A stretch of 64,000 nt of DNA from Zizania palustris. Its lineage: Eukaryota; Streptophyta; Magnoliopsida; Poales; Poaceae. The notes under the pieces were generated by a model. The model made no database searches. It had not been told where the DNA came from and was given only the letters and a program-made list of their open reading frames with translations. The stretch lies in the NCBI GenBank assembly GCA_019279435.1, contig JAAALK010000286.1, positions 48,184,289 to 48,248,288 on the forward strand. The letters run 5' to 3'. Position numbers and translations under genes: made by a program. Of this stretch, positions 11,651 to 23,312 are shown in pieces. The stretch's first letter is position 1. Each line of letters opens with the position of its first letter.

Positions 11651-12229
11651 TGTTTTTAATGATTCTAATGAGCCACTGCTTTAACGATGCGTTTGCACAT
11701 TGCCCAAATTATAAAAAGAAAGAAAAAGTAACCAAACTAATCATACAATACGGTAGATTTTGAACAAGCTACTGTACATGTACATGTATTATGCCGCAGG
11801 AGACTGCTATAAATTAACAAGCTGAACTTTACATTTTTCGGTATGAACAATTTATCACTTAAAACAAAAATATTTCGAACACAAAAAGGGACCGTTTAAT
11901 TCGCGAGAGATTTGAGGATTTGTTACTAAAAAATTAAATTTGTGCGGTTTGATTATTTGCTATTGTGTGGATGGCAAGTGGAGTCAACTGAGTGTTATGA
12001 AAGTTGGCCAAAGCGATAAATAATTGAAACTACTTTTTTAAGGTGATAAATTATCAAATATTCTTTAATTCATGGTTGCTAAACTTTAAGATACCTTAGC
12101 TTGAAATCTTGAATACAAATTATCATAGGTATACAAGAATAAAAATGGATAAAAATTAGATATATATATAGCTTAAATATAATCACACAACCTTAACGAT
12201 CATCGAGAACATCGAGGCAAAAATAACCG
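11651..12229. other. AT-rich intergenic, 3' flank of the next gene
   Basis: No coding content seen. The stretch includes the 3' untranslated region of the minus-strand gene ending at 12230. Confidence 0.5.
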
Positions 12230-12658
12230 CTAATAATCACCATAACAGCCCATGCCGCCGGCGCCACTGCTCTTGCCCTTGTCGTTCCTCCCGCTTCCTC
12301 TCCTCCTCCCACCGGAGACGTCGGCGCCGGCGACGGCGCCTGCAGCGCCGCGGCCGTTGCCGTCGTCGAACATGATCAGCGGCGCCTCGGACTCCCTCTG
12401 CTCGTCGTCGAGCTCGTCGTGCGTGCGGACGTTGACGCACGAGCACCGCTCCAGCGAGGCGAAGAACGCCGCGGCGATGCCGCCGCCGACCCACCCGGCC
12501 ACGCGGTCCAGCGGCCGACCGCAACCTCCCTGCTGCCCGGCGGCCGCCGCCGAAGGAGGGCGCCGGCTCGTGCGTGGCGCCCTGCTCCTGCCGGAGCGGC
12601 CGCAGAAGGGAGCGCACCGCTGGGACGGAACGGCGGCCGGCGACGCGAGTCCTTGCAT
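12230..12658 (-). CDS. Small conserved plant protein of unknown function (142 aa)
   Basis: A single-exon minus-strand frame, starting at the ATG at 12658 and ending in TAG at 12230. The upstream continuation of the frame starts only at a non-ATG codon. The N-terminal 50 residues are Arg/Ser/Ala-rich and probably disordered. Residues 51-81 (DRVAGWVGGGIAAAFFASLE, then RCSCVNVRTHD) are the most distinctive part: a glycine/alanine hydrophobic stretch followed by a short Cys motif, then an acidic patch with EAPLIMFDDG (91-100). The tail is Gly/Arg-rich. I recognise the style of a small land-plant family but cannot name a function. The hydrophobic stretch is too short and polar to call a sure membrane span. 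GC is very high at third positions, as in intact grass genes and unlike the flanks. Confidence 0.68.
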   Translation of the reverse strand: MQGLASPAAVPSQRCAPFCGRSGRSRAPRTSRRPPSAAAAGQQGGCGRPLDRVAGWVGGGIAAAFFASLERCSCVNVRTHDELDDEQRESEAPLIMFDDGNGRGAAGAVAGADVSGGRRRGSGRNDKGKSSGAGGMGCYGDY

Positions 12659-13481
12659 GGGCGAGCTAGCTAGCTCTAGCTGAGCCTGAGCCAAGATGCC
12701 AAGATGGTGCTGCAATGGCGATGGCAGTAAGGGGCACTGAGAAAGGCACCTCGTTTCGCCACCTTTTGATTCGCACTACTGTAGGTGTCACCTTAAAAGA
12801 AAAAAAAAAGAGGCGGCGCTAGCTGCACGAAGTAATAAGTGTCCTGAGATTTATTTTATTGTTACGATGATAAGGATCAAAATTTATTTTATTATTACGA
12901 TAATTATAGTTAAAATACTTGGTGTCGAGCAATAGAAAATTTAAAAATATGTTTACAAAATTGAAAAATTAGCGCGGAAAATAAAAAAATATATGCAAAA
13001 AAACAAGGACGATCTACCATGTTTAATCTTAGCCATTAGATCAAAATAAATAGATAATCCATGATATTTTTGGTTTAGCATAAAATTTACCACAATATAT
13101 GATAATTGATAAGTGCTAACTCCGTTTATAAATGTAAAGCATTTTGGTATTTAAAAACGGGGGAATTAGTTATCTCTTAAACTGCCACCGGGTAAGTATA
13201 TAACATCAATATAATTGATTATAAAGATACGCCATCCGTCTTACTGAACAAAACACAATGACCATATAAATTCTCGATACAAATATGAGCTTACAGATGA
13301 GTACGTGCCAGGCATGCATGGTGTACAATACTGATCTCTTCATGAAAACTGCCTCTGCCTCTGTCAGTGACCGTACGTAGAACTGATCAAGACATAATGT
13401 AAAAGCGGCCCCTCCGATCTGCCTAATACAACGGTATAGACAGCCTTCATCTGTAGATTTTTGAAATTTACAACACAGACA
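12659..13481. other. Promoter side of the 12.2-kb gene and AT-rich spacer
   Basis: The first 150 bases should hold the promoter of the minus-strand gene; no clear TATA box was seen. The rest is AT-rich, with a degraded Stowaway-like piece near 13120-13175. Confidence 0.45.
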
Positions 13482-13737
13482 GCTAAATAGTCAACTAGTA
13501 CAATCCATAGATAGTAGTTGTCTGTTTAATTGTCTACAAAATATTTAATGTTTGTATGTAACCATGACTCATAGATCCTTAAATATGCATTGGAGCATGA
13601 GCTTTTGCTGTCTCTTTACCAAGAGACGGCTTGTATCTCTCTCATCATTTATTGCTGCGAAATGAGATTTTTTTTTTGTAAAATGTTCAGCTTATAGACA
13701 GTTTCAAAACTACCATTGTACATGCCAAGGTGTATGC
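13482..13737 (+). repeat. Dispersed repeat, copy 1 (second copy at 31681)
   Basis: About 250 bases run parallel to 31681-31905. Shared blocks are 'ctgtttaattgtct', 'aaccatgactcata', 'taaatatgcat', 'atttattgctg' and 'ttcagctta'. Both copies read in the same direction. No terminal inverted repeat was identified, so the class is unknown. Confidence 0.75.
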
Positions 13738-14131
13738 ATGAATGCATGTCGGCATCCAAACTGGTGGCCACTAATTAAAGTTAGCTAGGTTTGGTCGTAT
13801 AACAATTAACAAGAGAGCGGCTAGCTAGCGTTAAGTCATCTGTTCCTGGGCATCATATCGGCCGGCCGGCCGGGTGCGTACACATAAATAATGTCACGGA
13901 TGCAGATTAGGGCTGGACTGGCATGATGCTGCCCGGAGGGAAAGGTGCTCTCTATCATGGCGTCCGTGCTTTAGGCGGCCAAAAAAACCCCATGCCTGTG
14001 TATAGTATGCACAGCTGCAACTCCCTGTCTACTTGCAGCTCGATCTAGCTGGAGAGATGCACGGAGCTAGAGAGACAAAGTTGTAATGATAGAGTTTGTA
14101 TGTGTTGGTATGGACTCCGTTTGGTTTGAGC

Positions 14132-14167
<36 letters not shown>

Positions 14168-14478
14168 CATAGATCACATCTTGTGTATAAGAACTGGTCA
14201 TATCGTGCTGGAAGTTCATGATTGGCTGCAGCTACTGTGGCTCTCTCTGTCTTTGGGCCTTTGCCTGTTTTGAATGGGTTGTTTGTGCTCTGCAAGGTGC
14301 TGTTTGTTTCTGTTTGCTGTGTTCACAATTAATTATCAGTTTCTTACTTGCAAGCAGATATATTGCCGTTGTCAAGCTTATATTTTCATGTTCTTGCTCG
14401 TTCTGTCCAATTGTTTACATGATTGGAGTGATGATATCTGGGATTTCATAACTAATTTCTCTCTACTCTACTGATTTA
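13738..14478. other. Non-coding stretch with GC-rich island, no gene called
   Basis: A GC-richer piece (13840-14060) with 'ggccggccggccgg' and many CTAG-type words could be an exon or promoter of an RNA gene, but no protein frame or known microRNA was recognised. Short frames at 14218-14474 look like chance. Confidence 0.4.
14132..14154. repeat. (AT)n microsatellite
   Basis: An uninterrupted (ta)n run directly followed by a short (tatg)n run. Confidence 0.9.
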
Positions 14479-14816
14479 GGGGGTGTTTGGTTATGAGGAC
14501 TATTTTTTTTAGTCCATATCACATCGAATGTTTATATTCTATTTGGACAATTAAATGTAGATTATTTAAAAAAACTATTCATAATCGGTGGATTATTCGC
14601 GAGACAAATCTAATAAGCCTAATTACGCTATAATTTGACAATGTGATGCTATAGTAAATATTTGCTAATCATGAATTAATTAGGCTTAATAGATTTGTCT
14701 CGCATCCTCCAGTTCTATAATTATTTTTATAATTAGTTTCATTTAGTCTTTCAAATCGATGTCCCAATTTCAATACGACAGAGATTAAATTTTAGTCCAT
14801 AAAACTAAACATCCAC
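14479..14816. mobile_element. Tourist-like MITE (PIF/Harbinger), TSD TTA
   Basis: Starts gggggtgtttggtt and ends aactaaacatccac, flanked by TTA on both sides (14476-14478 and 14817-14819). The interior (cgcgagacaaatctaataagcc and its complement) is shared with the copies at 26.4 and 42.6 kb. Confidence 0.82.
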
Positions 14817-14984
14817 TTATAAAGATTTTACGGTACAATCTATGGACAGTAGAGTGCATCCTATTCTTTTTTTATTTAGCAGATCATATTAATTTCTACC
14901 GTATCGTGATGAGGAGCAGTACAACTAATAGAGGGAAAAATCGTCAAAAAGTATAAGGTGGAGATAAAACAGTAATTTACCATA

Positions 14985-16166
14985 CTTGATGGGGGTTAAG
15001 AGTCTCTTAAACGCCAGTTCTACCAACTGACTGTCACTTAGGTTTACACTGTAACATCTGCTTTGCACGTCTCGGAACCTCTGTATATAATCTGGGACCA
15101 ACTCATTCATACTTTGTTTCACGGACGTCAAGTCAGCCAGTTTCATCTCCTGGATGCCGGCGAAGAAGTACTTGTGAAACTTCTTTTCTAGGTCGGCCCA
15201 TCTTCTGATGGAATCTGCCGGCAGCGAAAAAAATCACGCGAAGGCCAATCTTGACAGGGATAGCGAAAAAATCCGGACCTTCAGCGCTTCGTCAGCCGAT
15301 GTCTACTCTTTGAGCTTCAACTCAAATTGATCTTTGATGAGCTCTGTGATCTGATTCACCCAATCATCTTCCTACTGACCTGACGACGGACATTGGGCAG
15401 GCATTGGTGCCTGTTGATACTGATCCCACTGAGCAGCATCGTATCTGTATTGCTCTGCATCGTTGTATGACATTGTTTTGTAATACACCATCCGGTGGTA
15501 TCTAGGAGGGATGAAATCGGGTGCCCCTTGGTGGCATGAGGTCTGTTAGGGGGTCTGTTGCGATGTTGTACGTCACTTGTGGCATCCCTTGCCCTAGAAT
15601 TCTTGGATCGAACGCCGAGAACGATGCCTGTGCATTCTTATCGGCCCTGCCTAGTGTGCCTTAGGGCGGACCGCGTGAGGGGGCCGATGGCTGGGTCATC
15701 TTGTCGCCTTCATAGCCGAGCGAAGAGTTCGGCTAGTCTAGCCTCATCGGCCCTTGCGGTAGTAACGCCAACCGAGTGTGCTGCAGTAGTCTTAATGGGT
15801 CATTGGGAGGTACGTCGGATCTTGCGGTGCCTCACGGACCACTATGCTCTCGATGGCCTTCTTGATCAGTCCTTGAATGATCTTGGTCGGTGTCCCTGAT
15901 TGGCTAACCAACGACTGGCGTATCACCCGATTGACGACTTCTTGAAGATTGTCCTAAAAATTCTCCATTGGCTAACCACCCTCTATGGTCAGCACTAGTG
16001 TTGGAAGCGGGGCCCTCTAAACCGTACCCAGCCGATTCATGCCATAGACTTACAGGCATGACTTCCGGAATTCCTCCACGTGTTGTTGCACCTCCGTCCT
16101 ATGTTCTTCAGATAGAGTGTCCATGGTGATTGGGATGACATTTCCCTCGTTGAGCTCGCCCGCCAT
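14985..16166 (-). pseudogene. Retrotransposon gag, degenerate
   Basis: It would start at the ATG at 16166 (MAGELNEGNVIPITMDTLSE ... VQQHVEEF). After many breaks it reaches the capsid-type stretch at 15146-14985 (DLTSVKQSMNELVPDYIQRF ... LVELAFKRLLTPI), typical of the Retrotrans_gag domain ('E-V-DYI-RFR---'). Several frameshifts and stops lie between. Gag packages element RNA; this copy is dead. Confidence 0.72.
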
Positions 16167-16334
16167 GGCTGAGTTGTTGGAAATGGTCTCACCGGGCGTG
16201 CTAAAAACCGTGTTAGCATGCGTTTTGGTCACACACTGACACACGCGTGGCCTAGGAGATATGCTTGATTCCAATGCAGGTCCTACGTTCTTAGAGAAGG
16301 GGTTTAGGGCGTGCCAATCAGTTTGACCCTGCAA

Positions 16335-17252
16335 CTGATAAGTGATCAAAAAAGATAAAGGTTAGTAGCATAGCCGATTGGTTGGCAAGCCAATGATTGT
16401 GGCAGAAAGGATAAAATCATAAGTCAGCATGTCGATCGACCATACGGCCGATAGCCCAAGTTGGCCTAATCAAGCAAGCGCTCCATTGATCGATGGAAAA
16501 GATAGATCGGGCATATAGGCCGATGTGCACCCTTCGATGATGAACATGATATGGAGATGAATTCAAGATAACCTATTAGCTAGTACTTTGATATAAATAA
16601 ATAAAACATGCTAGATAACAGATCTATATTACGGAAATCATCACAATAATTAGATCGTACCTAACCAAGACTGTAGCTAGTCACGATGATATGAATAATA
16701 TATCAACGAATCGGAAAACTTTATTTAAATGAATAGTATACAGCATGAAAAAATACACTGATGCAACCATAGACCTAGCCAAATACACTGAGAATAACCA
16801 GCGACCGTGTTGTTTCACCGTTCTCCTCAAGAGATCGAACTGAACCTATTCAGTCGTGCGGGTACTAACCTAGTTGGCACAGACGTCGGGGTGGCAAGAT
16901 TCACCTCTTCGCCGGAGATCAAAATGATACAGCCCAACTTCGAGCGCCTGAGTCCCGTCGGATAACCTTGGCGCTCAAAGGTGGCGATGCGCCGATTGAT
17001 TGATTGAACAAGAGTTATCTAATCTAACCTAAGGGATACATATTTATAATTTGTAGACTTGTCGTCCAAGTAACTTATCCAGTCGATTTTGGATGAATCT
17101 GTAACCATCTATTACTCTTATCTTCATTGGCTCCCCTATCCGATCATGGAGTTGTTGTGGATGGACTCGTTTGACTTTCTTTGACCTATTGTTGACCGCG
17201 TGCGCACCTTTCTTGATGAGTCTTGGGCTTTACTAAATCTCGGTGTCAACAC
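16335..17252 (-). repeat. LTR of the truncated gypsy element
   Basis: About 918 bases from TGTTGACACC (17252, minus strand) to about ...cttatca near 16335. The inner limit is set by the leader sequence that follows and is approximate. Confidence 0.65.
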
Positions 17253-17794
17253 GTGGATGCAGTCATGGAGCTCCCACTGCTCCCAGTGTGGCTGCATAAG
17301 TCAGCCAGCCACTAGCAATAGGTTGCAACCGAGTCGACCTGAGCCGAGCCGAACCAAACATTGGAACCAGAAGGCTGAAATTTGGTTGCTAGCTAGCCAC
17401 CGCACCGTTGGATAAAAAAAGGGGACACGTGTCATTCATCTGTATATCATATGAATTGTTTGTTATATGCATATGGTATATACACAATTTCCCCTTTTTC
17501 ATCAGGAGCAAATTTCATGTCCTTATCTTTCATAGAATTGATAGAAATCCCTAAAAATTTAAACACCACTTGAGAGCACGACGAATAAAGACGACTACAA
17601 GGCACGACTAGATAGAGATGAATACAAGGTGAGTCATGACGACCAGACGAAGATATATGGTTGCATGGAGTGAGGCTAGGTGGAGACAGTAATAAGGCAA
17701 GATGTCTGATGTGGCTAGGCAGCGACGATAGGAGGCATGAGCATGGCAGCAAGGCGATGTGAGGGCAACAATTGGGAGGCATGAACCTCGTCCG
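17253..17794. other. Spacer between LTR and glycine-rich relic
   Basis: No supported gene. The GC-richer parts have no readable frame on either strand. Confidence 0.45.
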
Positions 17795-18116
17795 TGGCGC
17801 CGCCGGCCACCAATCCCGGCGGCGGCTTCCCGACCAGCCTGGGCATCGGTAGCATCCCCGGGATGGGCGACGCCGCGGGTTCAACGTGCCCAGGATGGGC
17901 GGCGGGTGGGGCGGAGGGTTCGGTGGCCCCAACGGCGGCTACTCCCGCGGCGGTGTGGTGGTGCCCACGGTGGTGTGCTCCGAGAAGGGCCCCTGCTTCA
18001 AGAAGAAGGTGACGTGCCCCAAGAAGTGCTTCTCGTCGTACAGCAGCTCCGGCAAGGGCTACGGCGGCGGCGGCTGTACAATCGACTGCAAGACGACCAA
18101 GTGCACCGCCTACTGA
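17795..18116 (+). pseudogene. Glycine/cysteine-rich secreted-type protein gene, 5' lost and frameshifted
   Basis: One frame reads APPATNPGGGFPTSLGIGS and IPGMGDAAG; the frame one base over then continues FNVPRMGGGWGGGFGGPNGG, VVVPTVVCSEKGPCFKKK, VTCPKKCFSSYSSSGKG and CTIDCKTTKCTAY. Together they form the mature part of a plant glycine-rich cell-wall-type protein with a Cys-rich C-terminus (pattern C-x5-C-x5-TCPKKCF ... C-x3-C-x4-C). One base is missing at about 17880 (after gccgcggg), breaking the frame. No signal-peptide exon lies upstream, where this family needs one. The stop comes right after TAY, where I would expect a final Cys. A sequence error at 17880 could explain the shift but not the missing 5' part. 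Confidence 0.7.
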
Positions 18117-19023
18117 TCGTCGTCGGAAGGCCGAGTTTGATCGGCGCCGGCCGGCGGCCGGCTCGAGACTGTTTCTATGAGTACACGTAGAATGTGTGAT
18201 GGTAATGCAGACAATGTACTCTATTATATACTGGCGGTTAAAAGTTTAAGATGATGCTTTCTGCTGTATAATTACCTAATTAGCTGCAGGGTGATCTTGT
18301 TTTTACTGTCAGCCGAGCCCACCGACGAAAACAGAGATACACATAAACAAATTGGCGAACGCAATTTTATTGTTCTTCTCTTATTATTCTAAACGTCTAA
18401 AACAATTATTTATTTATAGTGCAAATTCTAATCTAAACATAGAAGAAACTAAACTTAAAAGAAAAATCTAAAAGGAAACCTATTCCTTAAACATAGAAAA
18501 TAAAAGCGGAAAGGAAAGCATCTGTTATCCTAGCCACAAATTAAAGATATGCTCGAAGGATCTCTTTCTTAACGAGCTCAAAGTAATCTTTAAAAAAGGG
18601 AAGTCAGGTTTCTTTCCTAACATTTACTAAATACCAGTTTTTTTACTAAGTACGCTATAAAGAGATCTAGCTATGTGTAAATGTACATTAACGTTTTTCT
18701 TCAACTTAAACCTTTAAATTACAAGTGAGGAATTTTAAGAAACAAATAAATAATTGTGAACCGTTCAATATTTTTTAATCAATGGCTTACATTTAAATAA
18801 GATATTATCTCTTTATATTTCATTACGTACATGCATGCATATAAAATTATATGATATAAATTAAAAGCTAAAATTAATTAAAAGTATTATCTCCTTAGAA
18901 AGTAGGTGCCCTCTAATCCCGTTCCGAGGAATTTGGTTCTGATTTCTCAGTATTTTTCACATGAAACTTTTATCTTGCTTCCACAATTGCATTGAGCCAC
19001 TAATTTAAAACAATGGAGTATCA
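18117..19023. other. AT-rich spacer, no gene
   Basis: Includes the likely former 3' untranslated region of the glycine-rich relic (to about 18290). Nothing else recognised. Confidence 0.5.
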
Positions 19024-21237
19024 CACTACCTGAAAACGATTATTCGTCGAGTGCCAAAGTCTTTGCCGAGTGTAATATTTCGGGCACTCGGCAAACTAAT
19101 TTTTTGCCGAGTGTTTTTTGAAAATACACTTGGCAAAATTTGATACTAACGGACGTTGCGACGATGTGCTTCTGCGGCCAATTTTTTTTTTCGGGAAACA
19201 CTCGACAAAGACACTTGGTTTGCTGACACTCGGCAAACATATTTTTTTATTTTGTGTGAAAAAATATTTCAAGTCTATGTGGTGTTTGCAATTTCGTTTT
19301 AGCTTGAAATTTTTTCCGCACTCACAATACAACATATATTATCCCTTATAAAAATTTCATATTATTTTAGTTTAGTTTGCTATTTTTTATCCATTAAGTA
19401 TGTTTTTAGGATTTAAATTGAAATAGGTGCTTAAAATAATGAACCAAAAATTATATAAAAATAATATTCATTTTTGTTAGTATATTTGGAGTTATTACAC
19501 TCTAATTTGAGATAAATTTTGAAAAAAGTAGGTTGCGACACTCTATCGGCAACGTAGACATTAATAGTTTTAATTCTAAAAAAATCAAATGAAGTCCAAA
19601 TAACATGAGACTTATCATGTATTATGATATGATACATAGATACTGTTATAAAAATTAAAAATGTTTTGAGAAATTTGTCATATATGACAATAAGAAACTC
19701 AAGATTATGCAAAGAGTAAATATGTTTTAGTGAACAAATGAGTTAAGTTTGAAATCAATTTGATGATTAGATATTTGTTTGGTCTTGAATTTTTTTTGTT
19801 AAATTAAAAAATAACATAGCTTATCTAATGCAAAAATTTGATATTTTTTATGTTGGTTTACTATTTTTATTTCATTAAGCGTGTTAAATTAGGTCAAAAT
19901 TAAACTGCAAGTGTATGAAATAATAAACAAAAAATCATATTCATGTTTTAGAGTATAATTTTAGTTCTTATCCATTGAATTGAAAGAAATATTGAACAAT
20001 ATTGGTTGCGACACTCGATCGACGACGTGGAGCTTAATAGTTTTTTAATTCTAAAAAAACAAATGAAGTCTAAAATAATATTATATTTGATATGATGTTA
20101 TGATATGATATGCATATTCTGTGATAAAAAAATTAAAAATGTTTCGATAAAATTATCACATAGAGTGTTTAGAAATAGGAGATTTTGAGAGGGGGAATTA
20201 GGGTTTGGAAAAGAAATGAGATAAGTTTGAAAGCAAATTGATAATTAAATATTTGATCCAACTTGAAGTTTTTTGCAATCAAAATACAATGTATTTTATC
20301 CCATGAAATTTTTTGGTATTTTTTCTAGATCTGCTAGTTGTTTTAATTCATTAATTATATTTCTAGTATTTAAATTGAAACATGTGAAGTCTAATCAAAA
20401 AGAGCATGAAATAATAAAATAAATTATAAAAAACATATTTATGTTTTCATTATGTATTACCCACTATTATTTCATAAATTTTGTTAAAGAAAAGAATGAA
20501 AAACAAATTTAACAAAAATAAAAAATATTTGCTGAGTGCCAAATTTGAGGCAAACTATTTGTGTTTGCCGAGTGCAATACTCGGCAAACAAAAATTTCGC
20601 TTCCCGCACATATTTCCCGCGAATTTTTAAAACCGACACTAAATTTTTCAAAATTTTCACTAACCTTTTTTCAATACCCCTCCACTCTCTTTTGTTCTCC
20701 CACCTCCCACCTGGCTGCTGGCGGGATGCCATGCCGCCGAGGTCGTCGTCGCCAAGCCACCGCCATCGTCGCCACAACATCGCGCCCGACTACACCCTGT
20801 CGGCGGCCCCGCGCTTCACCCAACCGGTTGCCCCGTAGCGCCACGCTCCGTCCTGCCGCACCGTGCGCCGTCCCCACGACGTCGCGCTCTACCCCGCCCC
20901 CCCTTGGTGACGCGCTCTACCCCGCCCTCGCCGTGCCGCGCCCACTAGGCATTCGATGAAATGTCGTGGCACTGGTGTTCTATTTTTTCAGTTTTTTTCT
21001 TTGCCGAGTGTCAAGTTTTGACACTCAGCGAACCCACCGTCATCTTCCTTTGTGTACCGTGAAGTTAGTTTTGTTCGCCGTGTGTCTTGTGTGGCACTCG
21101 GTGAAGGGTTCGCCGAGTGCCCAAAAAAATACTCAACGAACCCTTATTTACCGATGATGTCTTTGCCAAGTGCAACACTCGGCAAAGCCTTCGCCGAGTG
21201 TTTATGGCACTCGGCAAACCATATGTTTCCCGTAGCG
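19024..21237. mobile_element. Non-autonomous CACTA element, 2,214 bp, TSD TCA
   Basis: Begins CACTACCTGAAAAC at 19024 and ends gtttcccgtagcg at 21237, with TCA directly on both sides (19021-19023 and 21238-21240). Both ends carry many copies of the subterminal motif gccgagtg / cactcggc (19040-19230; 20530-20590; 21000-21215). The interior has no transposase. It holds diverged tandem copies of a ~0.47-kb AT-rich unit and a GC-rich stretch (20690-20960) that could be a captured piece of host DNA but is not recognisable as protein. Confidence 0.92.
19360..20540 (+). repeat. Internal tandem repeat of the CACTA element (~473-bp unit)
   Basis: Landmark 'ggttgcgacactc.atcg.c.acgt' occurs at about 19530 and 20005, followed each time by 'taatagtttt.taattctaaaaaaa'. 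The unit start ('ctattttt.atccattaagtatgt' type) recurs at about 19380, 19850 and 20330. That gives two full units and one partial one. The same module, inverted, is found in the hAT element at 56.07-57.49 kb. Confidence 0.82.
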
Positions 21238-21588
21238 TCACGTCCCAATACTAAATAGTATTGAATAATTATTTAAGCTTTTTCATAAGGAAATTCCCTC
21301 TCTCAGTAAGAGCTTATTTGAAGCCCTTAAATCTCAACTCTATCTACGTGAATTGGGTCAAGATTTAAGGATATCAAACAAGACCTAAAATGTTAGGTCA
21401 TTACATTAGGGGTGACTCACTGTAGTCTCCAGAAATCAGAAGAATCCAAGGGATTTTCATGATTGACAACACAATAAAAGAGGACGCGAAATGAATCGAT
21501 GAGCAGAGGAATTCTCACGTGCAAAAATTCAGCCATCTACATAGAAAGTTCAACGGCGACGAAGAATAATCGTTGATGTCTTTATTTA

Positions 21589-22192
21589 GGCCATGTTTGG
21601 TTTTTTAGACTAAACTAAACTTTAGTCTCTCCTTATTCACTTCACTAAATTTTAGTTCCAACATGTTTGGTTATAGGGACTAAAGGTTATTAAAGTGGGT
21701 GAAAATGACTAAACTACCCTTAATAAATGCCCACAGATAGTTTTTTTCCCACCTCGAGGAGTATTAATGAGAGGCAAACCATGGGGTTTCTGGGGTTTCA
21801 CAATGGGATTTCATGGAGTGTTTCATGGTATTAATTATCATGCCACATTAGATTTTTTGCTTAAATGACATTCAATTAATGAAGAAAAAGAAGGAAGTGG
21901 TGTTAACCCGTTTCCAAGACAGATGAAATGAAATGAAACAACCATTGATAGCTAAATCGTTTCATCGTAGAGAGGAGAGCTAGTTGCATTTAATTACACT
22001 GTTTAGCCTAGGAAATAGTGAAATGAAATTCTCCACTGAGAGAGAGTATTTCATTCAGTTGTAAAGCTGATATGGCATTCTAGAAAACAGTGATATGAAA
22101 CTCATCATTGTGAATAGCCTAAGCAACCTCATGTGGATTAAAGTTTAGTCCCTGTTAGTCTAAAGTTTAGCAAGATGGAACCAAACACCCCC
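21589..22192. mobile_element. Tourist-like element with a nested insertion, TSD TTA
   Basis: Termini ggccatgtttggttttttag and ggaaccaaacaccccc are flanked by TTA (21586-21588 and 22193-22195). 'gactaaactaaactttagtc' near the left end is mirrored by 'gtctaaagtttag' near the right. The middle (about 21780-22125) looks like a second MITE, sharing 'catgccacatt/cagattttttgctta' with the element at 43.3 kb. Confidence 0.75.
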
Positions 22193-22450
22193 TTAATTGA
22201 GTTTGCTAATCGCAACCACCTAACTAATGATGAAGCTCAAACAAGATAAGCAGGGAATAATTACACGCCAAAGTGAAGAGAAAACGAGAGTTTGAATTGA
22301 AAGCGAAAGCCAGATTTATTCTTTTTCGCGACCTCAAACTAATTTCCATGTTTTTATTCATGGAATTCCAAAGTGTTACAGAAGCGATCGAAACTAGAAA
22401 TTTAGCTCGATCTTGCACTCACAAGGCTAGAACTTGACATCGATCGAGCC

Positions 22451-22885
22451 CTATATCAAAGCACCATTGGCATGGTGGTGGAGGTGGTGTCCGTCGTAGC
22501 CGGAGGTCGGCATGGAGGCCGGGCTGAGCAGTGGCACGGAGAACCACTGCGCGTAGTCGAACATCTCCGCAGCGGCGGCGTCCTCACTGCTCTTCCCGTG
22601 CTCCGCGACCGCGTAAGCCGGCGCTGGCGGTACCTCGTCCGCCGCCTGCCGCGCGGCCGGCGGAGCCGTCCCAGCGCCGGTGAGCCTCTGCACGAGTTCC
22701 TGGAAGTCCCTGGGAGCCACCTGGTACACCTTGGGCGGCGCCGGCATAGCAGCCGTAGCACCACCACCAGTACCACCTCCGCCGCCGGAGCCGCCGCCGC
22801 GCCATGGCTTCACCGCCGGCCTCTGCACTGTCCTCAGCGTCGCCTCGTGGCCGGAGCCGCTCCTCCTCTCGCCACCATGGTCCAT
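22451..22885 (-). CDS. VQ-motif-containing protein (144 aa)
   Basis: A single-exon minus-strand gene, ATG at 22885 and TAG at 22451. Residues 61-70 read FQELVQRLTG, an exact match to the VQ signature FxxxVQxLTG, preceded by PKVYQVAPRD. VQ proteins are small plant nuclear (sometimes plastid) cofactors that bind WRKY transcription factors through this motif and tune defence, stress and growth responses. The N-terminal part has a basic RRSGSG start and a Gly-rich linker (30-43). The C-terminal part has an acidic alanine patch, then FDYAQWFSVPLLSP and a His-rich end. Length and lack of introns are usual for grass VQ genes. High GC throughout and an intact frame indicate a live gene. Confidence 0.93.
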   Translation of the reverse strand: MDHGGERRSGSGHEATLRTVQRPAVKPWRGGGSGGGGGTGGGATAAMPAPPKVYQVAPRDFQELVQRLTGAGTAPPAARQAADEVPPAPAYAVAEHGKSSEDAAAAEMFDYAQWFSVPLLSPASMPTSGYDGHHLHHHANGALI

Positions 22886-22959
22886 GGTCGATCGAAACAG
22901 CTGTGACTGATCCCTGCCGCGCTACCAGGGATATGATGGCGCCACCAGCGGGGGCTGGG

Positions 22960-22967
22960 TATTTGTA
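22960..22967 (-). promoter_or_regulatory. Possible TATA box of the VQ gene
   Basis: Minus strand TACAAATA about 75 bases upstream of the ATG, inside a GC-rich setting. The position fits a short 5' leader; the match is imperfect. Confidence 0.4.
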
Positions 22968-23312
22968 GCGCGGCCGCCGGCCTCGCGCGCGCGTGCGGTT
23001 TTCGCGGCGGCAGCGGTCAGAGTCAGCGAGGGGCGAAGTGTGGCGGCTCACCGGGTAGCAACTGGCAAGGGGAGGAAACACGTGGGAAAACGGCTCAATG
23101 TTGGGGGGTGGAAGCTGAACCGAACGGCCGGGGAAGGCGTCGTCTGCCATGGCCCATAAGGTAGCTTAGTTTAAAATCCGAATTTAAACTTTAATTTTTT
23201 TAAACTTAAAAGATCATACAATTGGAAATCATGGGCACACATGTTAATGCGATTGTATGAACTCTCGTTGGAACAGACCTGATGAATAGTTCTGGTTTCT
23301 CACCAAAGACTG

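Larger units (their letters stand above)
14890..17252 (-). mobile_element. Truncated gypsy-type LTR retrotransposon (5' LTR, leader, part of gag)
   Basis: On the minus strand the LTR begins tgttgacaccgag at 17252 and runs to about 16335. Then comes a primer-binding/leader region ('gcagggtcaaactgattgg') and a degenerate gag frame that breaks off near 14890. There is no pol, no 3' LTR and hence no target duplication. The leader and gag style resemble grass gypsy families of the RIRE2/Dasheng kind. The breakpoint lies just beyond the Tourist MITE. Confidence 0.75.

Noticed and set aside
13900..14100. Possible microRNA precursor in a GC-richer non-coding stretch
   Set aside because: No convincing stem or known mature microRNA sequence could be matched by eye.
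20561..20959. 132-codon frame in the CACTA element
   Set aside because: Pro/Arg-rich translation of GC-rich filler, no transposase or host domain recognised.
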